A stretch of 64,000 bases of DNA from JANRIG01 sp033765235. Lineage in GTDB: Bacteria; Bacteroidota; Bacteroidia; Cytophagales; UBA9547. The stretch's first letter is position 1. Every line of letters starts with the position of its first letter. The notes under the pieces were generated by a model. The model ran no database searches and was not told the DNA's origin. It saw only the letters and a program-made list of their open reading frames with translations. Positions 8,517-17,604 of this stretch are shown piece by piece. The stretch covers positions 33,242-97,241 of the forward strand of contig JANRIG010000035.1 in the NCBI GenBank assembly GCA_033765235.1, written 5' to 3'. The position numbers were made by a program, and so were the translations under genes.

Positions 8517-9188
8517 ATGAGACACGGAGTAAAAGACAATCACTTAAGCAGGACCTATGGCCATAGGCAAGCATTGCTTTCTAACATGGCTTCATCGCTT
8601 ATCATACATAAGCGTATAGAGACTACTGTGGCTAAGGCTAAGGAACTTAGAAAATATGTAGAGCCCCTGATAACCAAGTCCAAAGACGATACTACACACT
8701 CGCGCAGGGTAGTATTTTCATACTTGCAAAACAAAGAATCAGTAAAAGAGCTGTTTGACAATGTGGCTGAAAAAATAGCAGCACGCCCGGGCGGATATAC
8801 CCGTATCATCAAAACTGGCGACAGGCTTGGCGATAAAGCTGAAATGTGCATTATGGAACTGGTAGACTACAACTTGCTCTACACAGGCAGTGAAGCCAAA
8901 CAAAACAAATCTGCTAAAACAAGGCGTAGCCGCAAACCCTCAAATGCACCTAAAGTGGAGGCACAATCTACAGACAATACAATATCATCATCTGCTGTAG
9001 TGGCAGAGACGGTGGTGGCTGAACCCACTCCCATTGTTGAGTCTAAAGTTACAGATGCAGTGCCTACGGCATCTGAAGTAGTAGCTGAAGTGGCAGATAC
9101 AGAAGTAGCTGACGGCACAGTAGCAGAAGATAACAAAGTGGAGGATACTGCAGCAACAGATACTAATGAAGATGCACCAAAAGCATAA
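8517..9188 (+). CDS. rplQ: Ribosomal protein L17 (bL17) with long acidic tail
   Basis: The first 120 or so residues are ordinary L17 (MRHGVKDNHLSRTYGHRQAL, then ARPGGYTRIIKTGDRLGDKA). The remaining roughly 100 residues form a low-complexity tail rich in Ala, Val, Thr, Glu and Asp, doubling the usual length. Tails of varying length occur on L17 in Bacteroidota; the function is unknown and the tail is probably disordered. It is the last gene before the terminator at 9227. Confidence 0.97.
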   Translation: MRHGVKDNHLSRTYGHRQALLSNMASSLIIHKRIETTVAKAKELRKYVEPLITKSKDDTTHSRRVVFSYLQNKESVKELFDNVAEKIAARPGGYTRIIKTGDRLGDKAEMCIMELVDYNLLYTGSEAKQNKSAKTRRSRKPSNAPKVEAQSTDNTISSSAVVAETVVAEPTPIVESKVTDAVPTASEVVAEVADTEVADGTVAEDNKVEDTAATDTNEDAPKA

Positions 9189-9226
9189 TATTCATTTGTA
9201 TAAATAAAATATTTTGTATTAGTTTG

Positions 9227-9256
9227 AAAAGGATTTGATATTCAAATCCTTTTTTT
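9227..9256 (+). terminator. Rho-independent terminator of the ribosomal operon
   Basis: A perfect 10-bp stem (AAGGATTTGA at 9229-9238 with TCAAATCCTT at 9242-9251), a 3-base loop and a run of seven T at 9250-9256. It lies 40 bases after rplQ and separates the operon from carA. Confidence 0.9.
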
Positions 9257-9274
9257 ATGCCCAAATTTTAACCT

Positions 9275-10381
9275 ATGCTATCGTACAAATTAAAAAATAA
9301 AGCTTTATTGATATTAGAAGACGGCTCAGTATATGAAGGATTTGCTGCAGGAGCCAAAGGTACTACCTCGGGTGAAATGTGCTTTAATACAGGCATGACC
9401 GGATATCAGGAAATATATACTGACCCTTCGTATTACGGGCAAATTATCATAAATACTACAGCCCATATAGGCAACTATGGTGTGCTGGATGCCGAGCAGG
9501 AGTCGGGCGGGGTGCAATTCAGAGGTCTTGTATGTAACTATTATTCAGACATTTATTCCCGAAAAACCTCCAAAAACTCATTACAACAATATTTTGAGAA
9601 TAACCATGTAGTGGCTATATCGGGTGTGGATACACGCAAATTAGTAAGGTATATCAGGAGTAAGGGTGCTATGAATGGTATTATTTCCAATGAAAATACA
9701 GATGTGGAATCACTAAAGCAAATGTTGAAAAACATACCTCAAATGGCCGGATTAGAACTGTCGTCGGAGGTGAGTACCAAACAACCCTATTTTGTAGGCT
9801 CAGCCTCAGCCAAATATAAGGTGGCGGTATTAGACCTTGGCGTGAAAAAAAGTATTTTAGCAAATTTTGAAATGCGCGATGTGTATTGCAAAGTATTTCC
9901 TGCCCGCACTACGTACAAAGAGATGAAAGAATGGTCTCCCAATGGTTATTTTATCTCAAACGGTCCGGGAGACCCTGCTGTTACAGATTATGCCATAAAC
10001 ACAGTAAAAGATATATTGAGTGAAGATAATACCCTTTTTGGTATTTGCCTTGGGCATCAGATATTGGCAGAAGCAAATGGTATATCTACTTTTAAAATGC
10101 ATAATGGCCACCGCGGGCTCAACCATCCTGTGAAAAATTTGATGACAGGCAAGTCTGAAATCACTTCTCAAAATCATGGCTTTGCAGTAAAGGCAGAGGC
10201 TATTGATGCAAATGATGAGGTAATATTGACCCATATAAACCTGAATGATGGCACTGTAGAAGGCATAAAACTGAAAAACAAAAAAGCATTTTCGGTACAG
10301 TATCACCCGGAGGCAGGACCGGGACCTCATGACTCGCGCTACCTTTTTGATGATTTTGTGGCTACATTTGCGCTAAAATAA
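9275..10381 (+). CDS. carA: Carbamoyl-phosphate synthase small (glutaminase) subunit
   Basis: Hydrolyses glutamine to feed ammonia to CarB for pyrimidine and arginine synthesis. It has 368 residues: the N-terminal CPSase_sm_chain domain (LILEDGSVYEGFAAG, FNTGMTGYQEIYTDPSY) and the class I glutamine amidotransferase domain with nucleophile C258 in GICLGHQ and the H344/E346 pair in YHPEAGPG. carB is not in the window. carA after rplQ is a gene order known from several Bacteroidota. Confidence 0.97.
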   Translation: MLSYKLKNKALLILEDGSVYEGFAAGAKGTTSGEMCFNTGMTGYQEIYTDPSYYGQIIINTTAHIGNYGVLDAEQESGGVQFRGLVCNYYSDIYSRKTSKNSLQQYFENNHVVAISGVDTRKLVRYIRSKGAMNGIISNENTDVESLKQMLKNIPQMAGLELSSEVSTKQPYFVGSASAKYKVAVLDLGVKKSILANFEMRDVYCKVFPARTTYKEMKEWSPNGYFISNGPGDPAVTDYAINTVKDILSEDNTLFGICLGHQILAEANGISTFKMHNGHRGLNHPVKNLMTGKSEITSQNHGFAVKAEAIDANDEVILTHINLNDGTVEGIKLKNKKAFSVQYHPEAGPGPHDSRYLFDDFVATFALK

Positions 10382-10484
10382 TGAATAGAATTGACTGTAA
10401 GTCATTCCTATATTGTATAAAAGTTGCCTTGTGAGAGTATGTTCATGCTCATCCGTTTAGAAATTCATATTAAAAATGCATATT

Positions 10485-10517
10485 TTGCACGCTTTATATA
10501 ATTGTACAATATTTTTG
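10485..10517 (+). promoter_or_regulatory. Candidate promoter of the PagL-like gene
   Basis: TTG at 10485-10487, 22 bases, then TATTTTTG at 10510-10517, matching TTG-N17-23-TAnnTTTG. The ATG of the next gene is only 8 bases after the -7 box, so the transcript may be leaderless or nearly so. Confidence 0.45.
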
Positions 10518-10524
10518 AATATAA

Positions 10525-11601
10525 ATGAGATTGACTACAATTATCATATTATTATTTAGTATTAATTTATTATTAGCCGGGAACCAACCATATACCTTGG
10601 GTCTCAACCTACATCAAGGCATGATACTCAACCATGCAGATGCACGCAGAGGGCTGGGCACTGGTATATCGCTGGGTACCATGTACATAGCAGAAGCATC
10701 CATACATTTTCATACACTGGGCACTCGCGCTTGGCACAAGTACTTGGGCTACCCGCGTTGGGGTATGTCTGCTATGATTATTAACACAGGCAATACCAAA
10801 TTTGGAGGCACAGGATATGCATGGCTCATCTATAAATCACTCCGACTTGTAGATAGCAGATACATAGACATGACTTTTAGAATTGGCGGCGGATTGTGCA
10901 CATTTTCAGATCCTTACCACGAAGTATCAAACCCGACCAACCTATGGATAAGCGCACCGGTGAATGCATCGCTCAATGCCCAGATAGAAGTAGCTGCAAA
11001 CATTCATCCCAAGGCAAAAATATTAGTACATGGCGCATTTATACACTTTTCCAATGGTGCCATAGCCATGCCCAACTTGGGAATCAACTTTGCTACCGTA
11101 GGTATAGGGGTGAAATATACTCCTCATCCTGAGCGCATTGTATATAGAACAGATACTAATTTCAGTATCACAAAACGAAACTTTTTACACCTTACTGCAG
11201 CCATAGGATATAGAGTGCTGCCTGACTACGGCACTACCTACTTTCCTATATACACCCTCGGCATCATGTATGGCAGGCGGTGCGGCACGGTATCTAAGAT
11301 TAATGTAGGCTTAGACTATTTTAGAGACTTATCGCTTTTGGATGACAATTACAATGTGGCAAACAAGGTGGATATCAGCAGAGTAGGACTATTCTTTGGG
11401 TACGAAGCCATGTTTGGTAAGCTGAGTTTTCCGTTTGGAATGGGATATTATTTATACAAAAAAACAAGCCGCGATGCTGATTTTTACATCAAAGTGGGGC
11501 TCAGATACCATTATTTCAAAAATTTGTTCGCCCAAATAAACCTCAAAACCCATTGGGGACAAGCCGATAACATAGAATGGACATTTGGTTACAGTTTATA
11601 A
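10525..11601 (+). CDS. PagL-like outer-membrane lipid A deacylase / acyloxyacyl hydrolase
   Basis: A 358-residue secreted protein with an N-terminal signal peptide (hydrophobic, ending about LLLAGNQ) and alternating strands typical of a beta-barrel. The PagL-type active-site pattern H-x-S-N is present at H174-S176 (HFSNGA), with a preceding glycine-rich strand. Members of this family remove the 3-O acyl chain from lipid A in the outer membrane. The length is about twice that of Pseudomonas PagL, as is usual for Bacteroidota members annotated as acyloxyacyl hydrolase. The substrate is inferred from family only. Confidence 0.75.
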   Translation: MRLTTIIILLFSINLLLAGNQPYTLGLNLHQGMILNHADARRGLGTGISLGTMYIAEASIHFHTLGTRAWHKYLGYPRWGMSAMIINTGNTKFGGTGYAWLIYKSLRLVDSRYIDMTFRIGGGLCTFSDPYHEVSNPTNLWISAPVNASLNAQIEVAANIHPKAKILVHGAFIHFSNGAIAMPNLGINFATVGIGVKYTPHPERIVYRTDTNFSITKRNFLHLTAAIGYRVLPDYGTTYFPIYTLGIMYGRRCGTVSKINVGLDYFRDLSLLDDNYNVANKVDISRVGLFFGYEAMFGKLSFPFGMGYYLYKKTSRDADFYIKVGLRYHYFKNLFAQINLKTHWGQADNIEWTFGYSL

Positions 11602-11761
11602 ACATATATGAGTATATATTACTATTATATTTTGCGCAATATTTATACTTATATGTATCATTTTCACTATTTTTTATTATATTATTTTAAAAAATTGACT
11701 TATAGTTATGTTTATTTATTAAAATTTACTATAATTGATAAAAAATTAACCTTATCTACAT

Positions 11762-13231
11762 ATGAGTAGCGAATATATTCATAACCATTTTGCAGAATAT
11801 GCTATGGAAAGCCATTTTTTAGATGAAGTATTCGATAAAAACAAAAAAGTACAACCTCATTATGAACATATTATTAAATATTTTAACGAAATATCATTGC
11901 CGGATTTCAAAAATATCAATGAATACAGCAAAATGACCTTTTACAATCAGGGCATTACCTTTGCTGTATATTCTGACAAGGAGCGTGGCGTAGAGCGCAT
12001 ATTCCCATTTGATCTTATACCCCGAATAATTCCAAATTCTGAATGGAATATGCTGGAGAAAGGGGTTATTCAGCGCAACATAGCCATCAATATGTTTCTT
12101 TGGGATGTGTACCATGACCGTAAAATCATACAAGACAAAATAGTGCCGGAATCATTGCTGGCTACATCGCCCAACTATTTTAAACAAATGATGGGAGTGA
12201 ATCCAATAGGCAAAATATATACTCACGTATCCGGCACAGACCTAATAAAACACAAAGATGGTAAATATTATGTATTGGAAGATAATGTGCGTGTGCCATC
12301 GGGTGTAAGCTATGTACTATCCAACCGTGATGCCATCAAAAAAACATTTCCCAATCTTTTGCTCAAGCACAATGTGTGCTCAGTACAAGAATACCCTATA
12401 GAGCTGCTCAAGGTGATGAAGTCTGTAGCCCCTGAGTCTGCAAATGACCCTGAGTGTGTGGTGCTTACCCCGGGTGTGTACAACTCTGCATATTTTGAGC
12501 ACTCCTTTTTGGCACTCAATATGGGTATACCTTTAGTAGAAGGCAGAGACCTGTTTGTAGAAAAAAACTTTGTGTATATGAAAACACTCTATGGACCCAA
12601 AAGAGTAGATGTAATATACAGAAGGATAGACGACTTATACATAGACCCACTGGCCTTTAATCCTGACTCTGTGTTAGGAATACCCGGCATCATGAAAGCA
12701 TATACCGAAGGCAATGTCACATTATTAAATGCTCCGGGCACAGGTGCAGCAGATGACAAAGCAATATACACCTATGTGCCCGATATGATAAAGTACTATC
12801 TTGCCGAAGAGCCTATACTTAATAATGTGCATACTTACAGGTGTGAATTAGATGCAGACTTGAAATATGTGATGGAAAATATGGAACAACTCGTCATAAA
12901 ACCTGTAGATGAGTCTGGAGGATACGGAATATTGGTAGGGAGCAAAGCTAATAAAGAAGAAATGGAAAATTATAAAATAAAAATAAAAGCAAATCCTCGC
13001 AAATACATAGCCCAGCCTATTATGTCGCTCAGTGTGCACAGCACATATATAGAAGAAGCAGATACATTTGAGCAGAGACACATAGACTTGCGCACCTATT
13101 GCCTTATGGGCAAAAATAAGCAATATTTGCTCAAAGGCGGTCTTACCAGAGTGGCATTGAAAAGAGGAAGCCTGATAGTAAACTCATCGCAGGGTGGGGG
13201 ATCAAAAGATACATGGGTCATGCATGAATAG
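11762..13231 (+). CDS. Circularly permuted ATP-grasp protein (type 2)
   Basis: A 489-residue soluble protein of the circularly permuted ATP-grasp family (former DUF404/DUF407). Visible hallmarks are TFAVYSDKERGVERIFPFDLIPRII near the start, VLEDNVRVPSGVSYVLSNRD, VVLTPGVYNSAYFEHSFLA and the C-terminal GGYGILVG and GLTRVALKRGS segments. The family is thought to make amide bonds in a small peptide or peptide-like product; the real product is unknown. It is followed 76 bases later by its usual partner, the alpha-E protein. The transglutaminase and proteasome-type protease often found with them are not here. Confidence 0.88.
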   Translation: MSSEYIHNHFAEYAMESHFLDEVFDKNKKVQPHYEHIIKYFNEISLPDFKNINEYSKMTFYNQGITFAVYSDKERGVERIFPFDLIPRIIPNSEWNMLEKGVIQRNIAINMFLWDVYHDRKIIQDKIVPESLLATSPNYFKQMMGVNPIGKIYTHVSGTDLIKHKDGKYYVLEDNVRVPSGVSYVLSNRDAIKKTFPNLLLKHNVCSVQEYPIELLKVMKSVAPESANDPECVVLTPGVYNSAYFEHSFLALNMGIPLVEGRDLFVEKNFVYMKTLYGPKRVDVIYRRIDDLYIDPLAFNPDSVLGIPGIMKAYTEGNVTLLNAPGTGAADDKAIYTYVPDMIKYYLAEEPILNNVHTYRCELDADLKYVMENMEQLVIKPVDESGGYGILVGSKANKEEMENYKIKIKANPRKYIAQPIMSLSVHSTYIEEADTFEQRHIDLRTYCLMGKNKQYLLKGGLTRVALKRGSLIVNSSQGGGSKDTWVMHE

Positions 13232-13307
13232 GTACTAATTTAGATGTTAATAGAAAAATTATAAAAAGTTTTATAAAATCATAAATCATAAATCTTTATC
13301 ACCCACT

Positions 13308-14252
13308 ATGTTGGCACGAATAGCAAATAGTCTTTTTTGGATGGCTCGATATCTTGAGCGCAGCGAGCACTTGGCTCGATATGCCAAAGTGCACCAGTTT
13401 TCTGCCATAGATGCTCCGGAGGCTCAAAATAAAGAAGACTTGCTCATGTCTATCCTCAAAAATGCAGGTATGAACTACCTATACCAAAAAGATATAGGTA
13501 ATGTAAATGAAATGGATGTAATATATTATGTACTGCTCAACCTCAAAAACCCTTACAACATCATATCATCGGTGAGCAGTGCCCGAGAAAATGCGCGCGG
13601 AGCGCGTGATTCTATCACCACAGAAGTATGGGAAGCCATCAATATGTACTACCATTACATCAATAATATAGCCCAAATACCCTTTGACACAGACGATACT
13701 TATGAGGTTACCCACCACATATTCACCCACTGTGCACATATCAAAGGGTTGATAGACAATACATTGATACACAACGATGCGTGGCATCTTATAAGCATGG
13801 GTCTGCACCTGGAGCGCGCCACACAGATATGCCGTATCATCATTACCAAAACCGATGACATAGCCAATGTGCCTGAAAATGAGCTTAATGAGTCAATCCA
13901 AAACTATCACTGGAGTACTATGCTTAAGTGTGCAGAGTCTTTTGACATGTGCAACCGCACCTACCGAGCTACTCCCAGCAGGAGCAATGCTTTAGAATTT
14001 CTATTGCTCAACCAAAAATTTCCCAAATCACTCACATTCAACCTCGATAAGGCATACAACCATATGACCAAAATTGCAATTACCAAAAAATCAAAAGACG
14101 ACTTCATCTTTGAAATGGGCAAACTGGTGTATACATTCAAGTTTTTGAAGATAGAAGAAATTGACGAAAATATACATGTCTACCTCAATGCTACACTCGA
14201 CAAAATGTATGAAATAGCATATAGGTTCGAAAAAAGCTATCTAAACTATTGA
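13308..14252 (+). CDS. Alpha-E domain protein (former DUF403)
   Basis: A 314-residue, mostly helical protein. It begins with the family signature MLARIANSLFWMARYLERSEHLAR and contains SARENARGARDSITTEVWEAIN and MGLHLERATQICRII. Alpha-E proteins are nearly always encoded next to circularly permuted ATP-grasp proteins and are presumed to act with them in making or modifying a peptide; the biochemistry is not established. It probably forms an operon with the preceding gene. Confidence 0.88.
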   Translation: MLARIANSLFWMARYLERSEHLARYAKVHQFSAIDAPEAQNKEDLLMSILKNAGMNYLYQKDIGNVNEMDVIYYVLLNLKNPYNIISSVSSARENARGARDSITTEVWEAINMYYHYINNIAQIPFDTDDTYEVTHHIFTHCAHIKGLIDNTLIHNDAWHLISMGLHLERATQICRIIITKTDDIANVPENELNESIQNYHWSTMLKCAESFDMCNRTYRATPSRSNALEFLLLNQKFPKSLTFNLDKAYNHMTKIAITKKSKDDFIFEMGKLVYTFKFLKIEEIDENIHVYLNATLDKMYEIAYRFEKSYLNY

Positions 14253-14279
14253 ATATATTGGTATTAAACAGTAATATGA

Positions 14280-14549
14280 TTATTGCTCAAATGACTGCTT
14301 TTTTGCCAATCCGGCATATTTTTTGTTGAATTTGTCCACTCTGCCTGCAGTATCGAGGAATACCTTTTTGCCTGTGTAGAATGGGTGCGATGCCGATGAC
14401 ACCTCCACTTTGATAAGCGGATATGTTTTGCCATCAGTCCATTTGATAGTTTCTTTTGATGACATGGTAGATTTGGTAAGAAACTTAAAATCTGCCTGCA
14501 TATCTTGAAATACTACAAATTCGTATTTGGGATGAATATTTTTTTTCAT
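14280..14549 (-). CDS. rpmE2: Ribosomal protein L31 type B (zinc-free)
   Basis: Type B L31, 89 residues (MKKNIHPKYEFVVFQDMQADFKFL), with no cysteine and thus no zinc site, and with the type B insertion (SSASHPFYTGKKVFLDTAGRVDKF). It bridges the subunits in the central protuberance. In several bacteria type B L31 replaces zinc-binding type A under zinc limitation, but in Bacteroidota it is often the main copy. It is a single gene with its own promoter, convergent with the alpha-E gene. Confidence 0.96.
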   Translation of the reverse strand: MKKNIHPKYEFVVFQDMQADFKFLTKSTMSSKETIKWTDGKTYPLIKVEVSSASHPFYTGKKVFLDTAGRVDKFNKKYAGLAKKQSFEQ

Positions 14550-14596
14550 ATTTGTAAACGGTCTTTGTCGGTTACACTAATTATTTTTTCGGGCTG

Positions 14597-14625
14597 CAAA
14601 GTTACTATTAATTTTATGAATACAA
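14597..14625 (-). promoter_or_regulatory. Promoter of rpmE2
   Basis: On the minus strand: TTG (14625-14623), 18 bases, TAACTTTG (14604-14597), followed by CAGCCC. This matches the Bacteroidota consensus. The leader to the L31 ATG at 14549 would be about 40 bases. Confidence 0.6.
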
Positions 14626-14643
14626 AAAAGAAAATATAATATT

Positions 14644-15150
14644 TTGGATGCACAATTGATACTAAGCCACCAGCAAGTGATACAAATATCGCAGCGTATG
14701 GCTTTCCAGATTTTTGAAAACCACTATCAAGAGCATGAAATGGTATTTGCAGGTATTGAAGACAAGGGTTATCTGTTTGCAGAAGCTATTTTGCAAGAAT
14801 ATAAAGCCATATCACCCAATACTAAGGTGGCACTCATCAATGTAACTCTTGATAAATTTTCACCTACCCAAAGCGATATATCTCTTGATTCAGACATATC
14901 AGCATTGCAAAACAAAGTAGTGGTGCTTTTTGACGACGTGCTCAACTCGGGTCGCACATTGGCATACAGTATGAAACCGTTTTTAAACATACCTATCAAA
15001 AAACTACAAATTGCAGTACTAGTAGATCGTGGGCACAAGTCGTTCCCAGTGTCAGCAGACTACACAGGTTATGAGCTTTCTACCACACTCAAAGAATATA
15101 TTGAAGTAAAATTTGAAAATAAAAAAATTACAGGTGTATATTTGAACTGA
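14644..15150 (+). CDS. PyrR-like phosphoribosyltransferase
   Basis: A 168-residue type I phosphoribosyltransferase. The PRPP-binding motif VVLFDDVLNSGRTL has D97, D98 and T105 in the canonical pattern, and the N-terminal part has the flexible-loop region expected of PyrR or hypoxanthine-type enzymes. It may be a uracil phosphoribosyltransferase or a pyrimidine attenuation protein; no pyr genes are adjacent and no anti-terminator hairpin is visible. No ATG fits: an in-frame TGA lies at 14617, so TTG at 14644 is the likely start. Confidence 0.8.
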   Translation: MDAQLILSHQQVIQISQRMAFQIFENHYQEHEMVFAGIEDKGYLFAEAILQEYKAISPNTKVALINVTLDKFSPTQSDISLDSDISALQNKVVVLFDDVLNSGRTLAYSMKPFLNIPIKKLQIAVLVDRGHKSFPVSADYTGYELSTTLKEYIEVKFENKKITGVYLN

Positions 15151-15193
15151 TTTTTATGCATTTATATTTATATTTATATATCAATTATTAACC

Positions 15194-15892
15194 ATGAAAA
15201 ATATAATCATCATAGCTGCTTTATTGTCAGGCAATATGTGCCTACTCTCTGCACAAAATACACTCACAGCCCAAGAAAAAAAAGATGGTTGGCAATTGCT
15301 ATTTGACGGTACTACCACCCAAGGCTGGCACAACTACAGAAGCACCACCATTAACCCACAATGGAAAGTAGTAGACGGAGCCCTCACCCTTACCGAGAAA
15401 AACGGGGGCGACATAGTGACTGCCGATGAATTTGAAAACTTTGAGCTGAAACTGGATTGGAAAATATCAGACTGTGGCAACTCAGGTTTGTTTTATGGAG
15501 TATTGGAAGACACTGCTTCATGGGCTTGGGCTGTGTATGCTACAGGTCCTGAAATGCAAATATTAGATGATAAGTGCCACCCCGACAATAAGTTGGAAAC
15601 TCACCGCGCCGGTGCCCTCTACGATATGCTGCCGTGCAGCAAAGCTACTGTGAAGCCTGCCGGACAGTGGAACGAAATTACCTTGAAAATAAACAAAGGC
15701 AAAGCCGAACATTGGCAAAATGGTACCAAAGTAGTAGAATATACCCTATGGACACCCGAATGGGATGCCATGGTAGCCAAAAGCAAATTTAACGGTTGGA
15801 AAGGTTTTGGTAAGTACAAAAAAGGTAAAATTGCCCTTCAAGACCACGGCGATGTGGTATCGTTTAGAAATATTAAGATAAGAAAGTTGTAA
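15194..15892 (+). CDS. Secreted DUF1080 (3-keto-disaccharide hydrolase-like) protein
   Basis: A 232-residue protein with a signal peptide (ending near LLSAQ) and one jelly-roll DUF1080 domain: GWQLLFDGTTTQGWHNYR at the start, NSGLFYGVLED, WNEITLKINKGKAEHWQNG and the C-terminal GDVVSFRNIKIRKL. Members of this concanavalin-like family are linked to periplasmic carbohydrate turnover, some hydrolysing 3-keto-glycosides. The substrate cannot be read from the sequence. It stands alone between the phosphoribosyltransferase and lnt. Confidence 0.85.
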   Translation: MKNIIIIAALLSGNMCLLSAQNTLTAQEKKDGWQLLFDGTTTQGWHNYRSTTINPQWKVVDGALTLTEKNGGDIVTADEFENFELKLDWKISDCGNSGLFYGVLEDTASWAWAVYATGPEMQILDDKCHPDNKLETHRAGALYDMLPCSKATVKPAGQWNEITLKINKGKAEHWQNGTKVVEYTLWTPEWDAMVAKSKFNGWKGFGKYKKGKIALQDHGDVVSFRNIKIRKL

Positions 15893-15930
15893 TAAATATA
15901 GACATGCAGAACTTTACAAAGCAAGTGCTG

Positions 15931-17550
15931 TCATTTGCTTGCCTTAAATAATTTTTTTACAAAAAATATTACCCCATTACTTCCGTACCCCACCAAGGCC
16001 AATAGCGATACTGCCAAACACACTACCCCAAGATAGTCGCCTGCAAGGCTGTATATAGTCTGATTATTATTAAGATACACCTCATTTTTGAGCACATCTT
16101 GCTTCCAATACTCCGATTTTTGTAATACATCGCCCCGCTGATTTATGAAGCAAGATATACCTGTGTTGGCAGCCCTTGCTACTGATTTTCGGGTCTCAAT
16201 GGCTCTTAGTTTGGCATACTCAAAGTGTTGCACATGTCCGGGTGTGTGCCCCCACCAGCCGTCGTTGGTAATGATGATGATAGCTTTGCCCCCATCTTTT
16301 ACAGCACGACTCAGCAGTTCGCCATATATACTTTCATAACATATACATGGCACGTAAGATTGCCCCTTGGAGGTTACAAATGTTGTCTTATCGTTGGTGC
16401 GCCCAAGGCTGCCTGTGATACCCCCCATATTGATGGCAAATGTTTCTAAAATTGGGAATAAATGTAAAAAAGGCATTTGTTCCACTCCCGGCACCAGTTT
16501 GCACTTATGGTAATATTGATTTTTTTTCATAGGCTCCATGAGCACGGCAGTGTTAAAATAGTCAAACCATCCGTAGCCTTGTATAAATCTGGAAGTCACT
16601 GTTTTGTCATACTCTGTAGTGTATATTTTGTAGGTGTCAGCACCAGTGAGAAGCACTGCATCTTTGCCTCCTTTGCACATATTCCATAGTGTATCTATCA
16701 CAGGCAAAGTGCTAAGCACATCTTCATCATATCCATGTGGGAGCGAGGTCTCTGGCCATGCCACCAGCACAGTAGCGGAGTCTATTTTTGATTTTGACAA
16801 ATTAATTAGCCGTTGCAATTGCACAGAATATGGTATAAACTCAGGGGTACCCGAAAATTTTTCCTTATACGGGTCAATATTAGGCTGCACTACTACCATA
16901 TTGGCTTTAATGCCCTTGTCTGTATGGTTATAGTACATGAATAATGATATTACCACAGGTAATGTAAAAGCCATACCCGGGTATGCAAGGTGAATCGAAG
17001 ATTTGTGTTGCAAATAATAGAATAATAAATAGTTGACTGTCAATATCCACACAGTACCTCCCATAGTGCCTGTGTACTCATACCATTGTGCCAATGGATG
17101 TGCCATAGCCAATACATTGCCGAGCGTGAGCCATGGCCAGCTAAGGTCCCAACGGTGGTGCAGGTATTCGTAGGCTGTCCAGAGCGATACAAATAATACA
17201 GCGGTAATAATATTTTTTAATTTTGACAATGCTTCATTTTTGAGCGAGGTATTACTAATATGGTAATAGAGCATGACAGGAATAGTCATAAAAAGTGAAT
17301 TGAGGGTAAATGCCATGATGGCTCCTGACATGGTGCTATTCACAATCCACCAGGTAGTGGCCACATTCCATATCAAAAATATAAGATATAACCAGCACCA
17401 AAGTATTAATGCACGAAAACGTATATGCTTTTGCCTGAAATGCTCAACAAGCATAAGTATAGGTACAAACCCAAAAAAAATACATACAGGATGCAGATAC
17501 CACGCCAGCGAGAGCAATACAGCACTAAGAGCGGGTAATACGAATATCAA
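15931..17550 (-). CDS. lnt: Apolipoprotein N-acyltransferase
   Basis: Lnt adds the third acyl chain to the N-terminal cysteine of lipoproteins in the inner membrane. The 539 residues comprise about six N-terminal membrane segments, a nitrilase-like periplasmic domain from about 220, and a last membrane helix. The nitrilase triad is visible as Glu in VAWPETSLP, Lys in CKLVPGVEQMPF and Cys in VPCICYESIYG. No ATG fits the N-terminus; TTG at 17550 follows an in-frame stop with no better choice. Confidence 0.93.
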   Translation of the reverse strand: MIFVLPALSAVLLSLAWYLHPVCIFFGFVPILMLVEHFRQKHIRFRALILWCWLYLIFLIWNVATTWWIVNSTMSGAIMAFTLNSLFMTIPVMLYYHISNTSLKNEALSKLKNIITAVLFVSLWTAYEYLHHRWDLSWPWLTLGNVLAMAHPLAQWYEYTGTMGGTVWILTVNYLLFYYLQHKSSIHLAYPGMAFTLPVVISLFMYYNHTDKGIKANMVVVQPNIDPYKEKFSGTPEFIPYSVQLQRLINLSKSKIDSATVLVAWPETSLPHGYDEDVLSTLPVIDTLWNMCKGGKDAVLLTGADTYKIYTTEYDKTVTSRFIQGYGWFDYFNTAVLMEPMKKNQYYHKCKLVPGVEQMPFLHLFPILETFAINMGGITGSLGRTNDKTTFVTSKGQSYVPCICYESIYGELLSRAVKDGGKAIIIITNDGWWGHTPGHVQHFEYAKLRAIETRKSVARAANTGISCFINQRGDVLQKSEYWKQDVLKNEVYLNNNQTIYSLAGDYLGVVCLAVSLLALVGYGSNGVIFFVKKLFKASK

Positions 17551-17576
17551 AATAATATAGGTGAAGTGAAAAATAT

Positions 17577-17595
17577 AGGGTAGAAATTCTACCCT
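17577..17595 (-). terminator. Palindrome between the TerB-like gene and lnt
   Basis: AGGGTAGAA and TTCTACCCT around one central base form a perfect inverted repeat. Read on the minus strand it is followed by ATATTTTT, so it may terminate the TerB-like gene, which ends 10 bases away. As it also lies 27 bases before the lnt start, it could instead be an operator or attenuator. Confidence 0.45.
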
Positions 17596-17604
17596 GATTG
17601 TGAA

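Noticed and set aside
9326..9863. Minus-strand frames opposite carA
   Set aside because: Shadow frames of a conserved gene.
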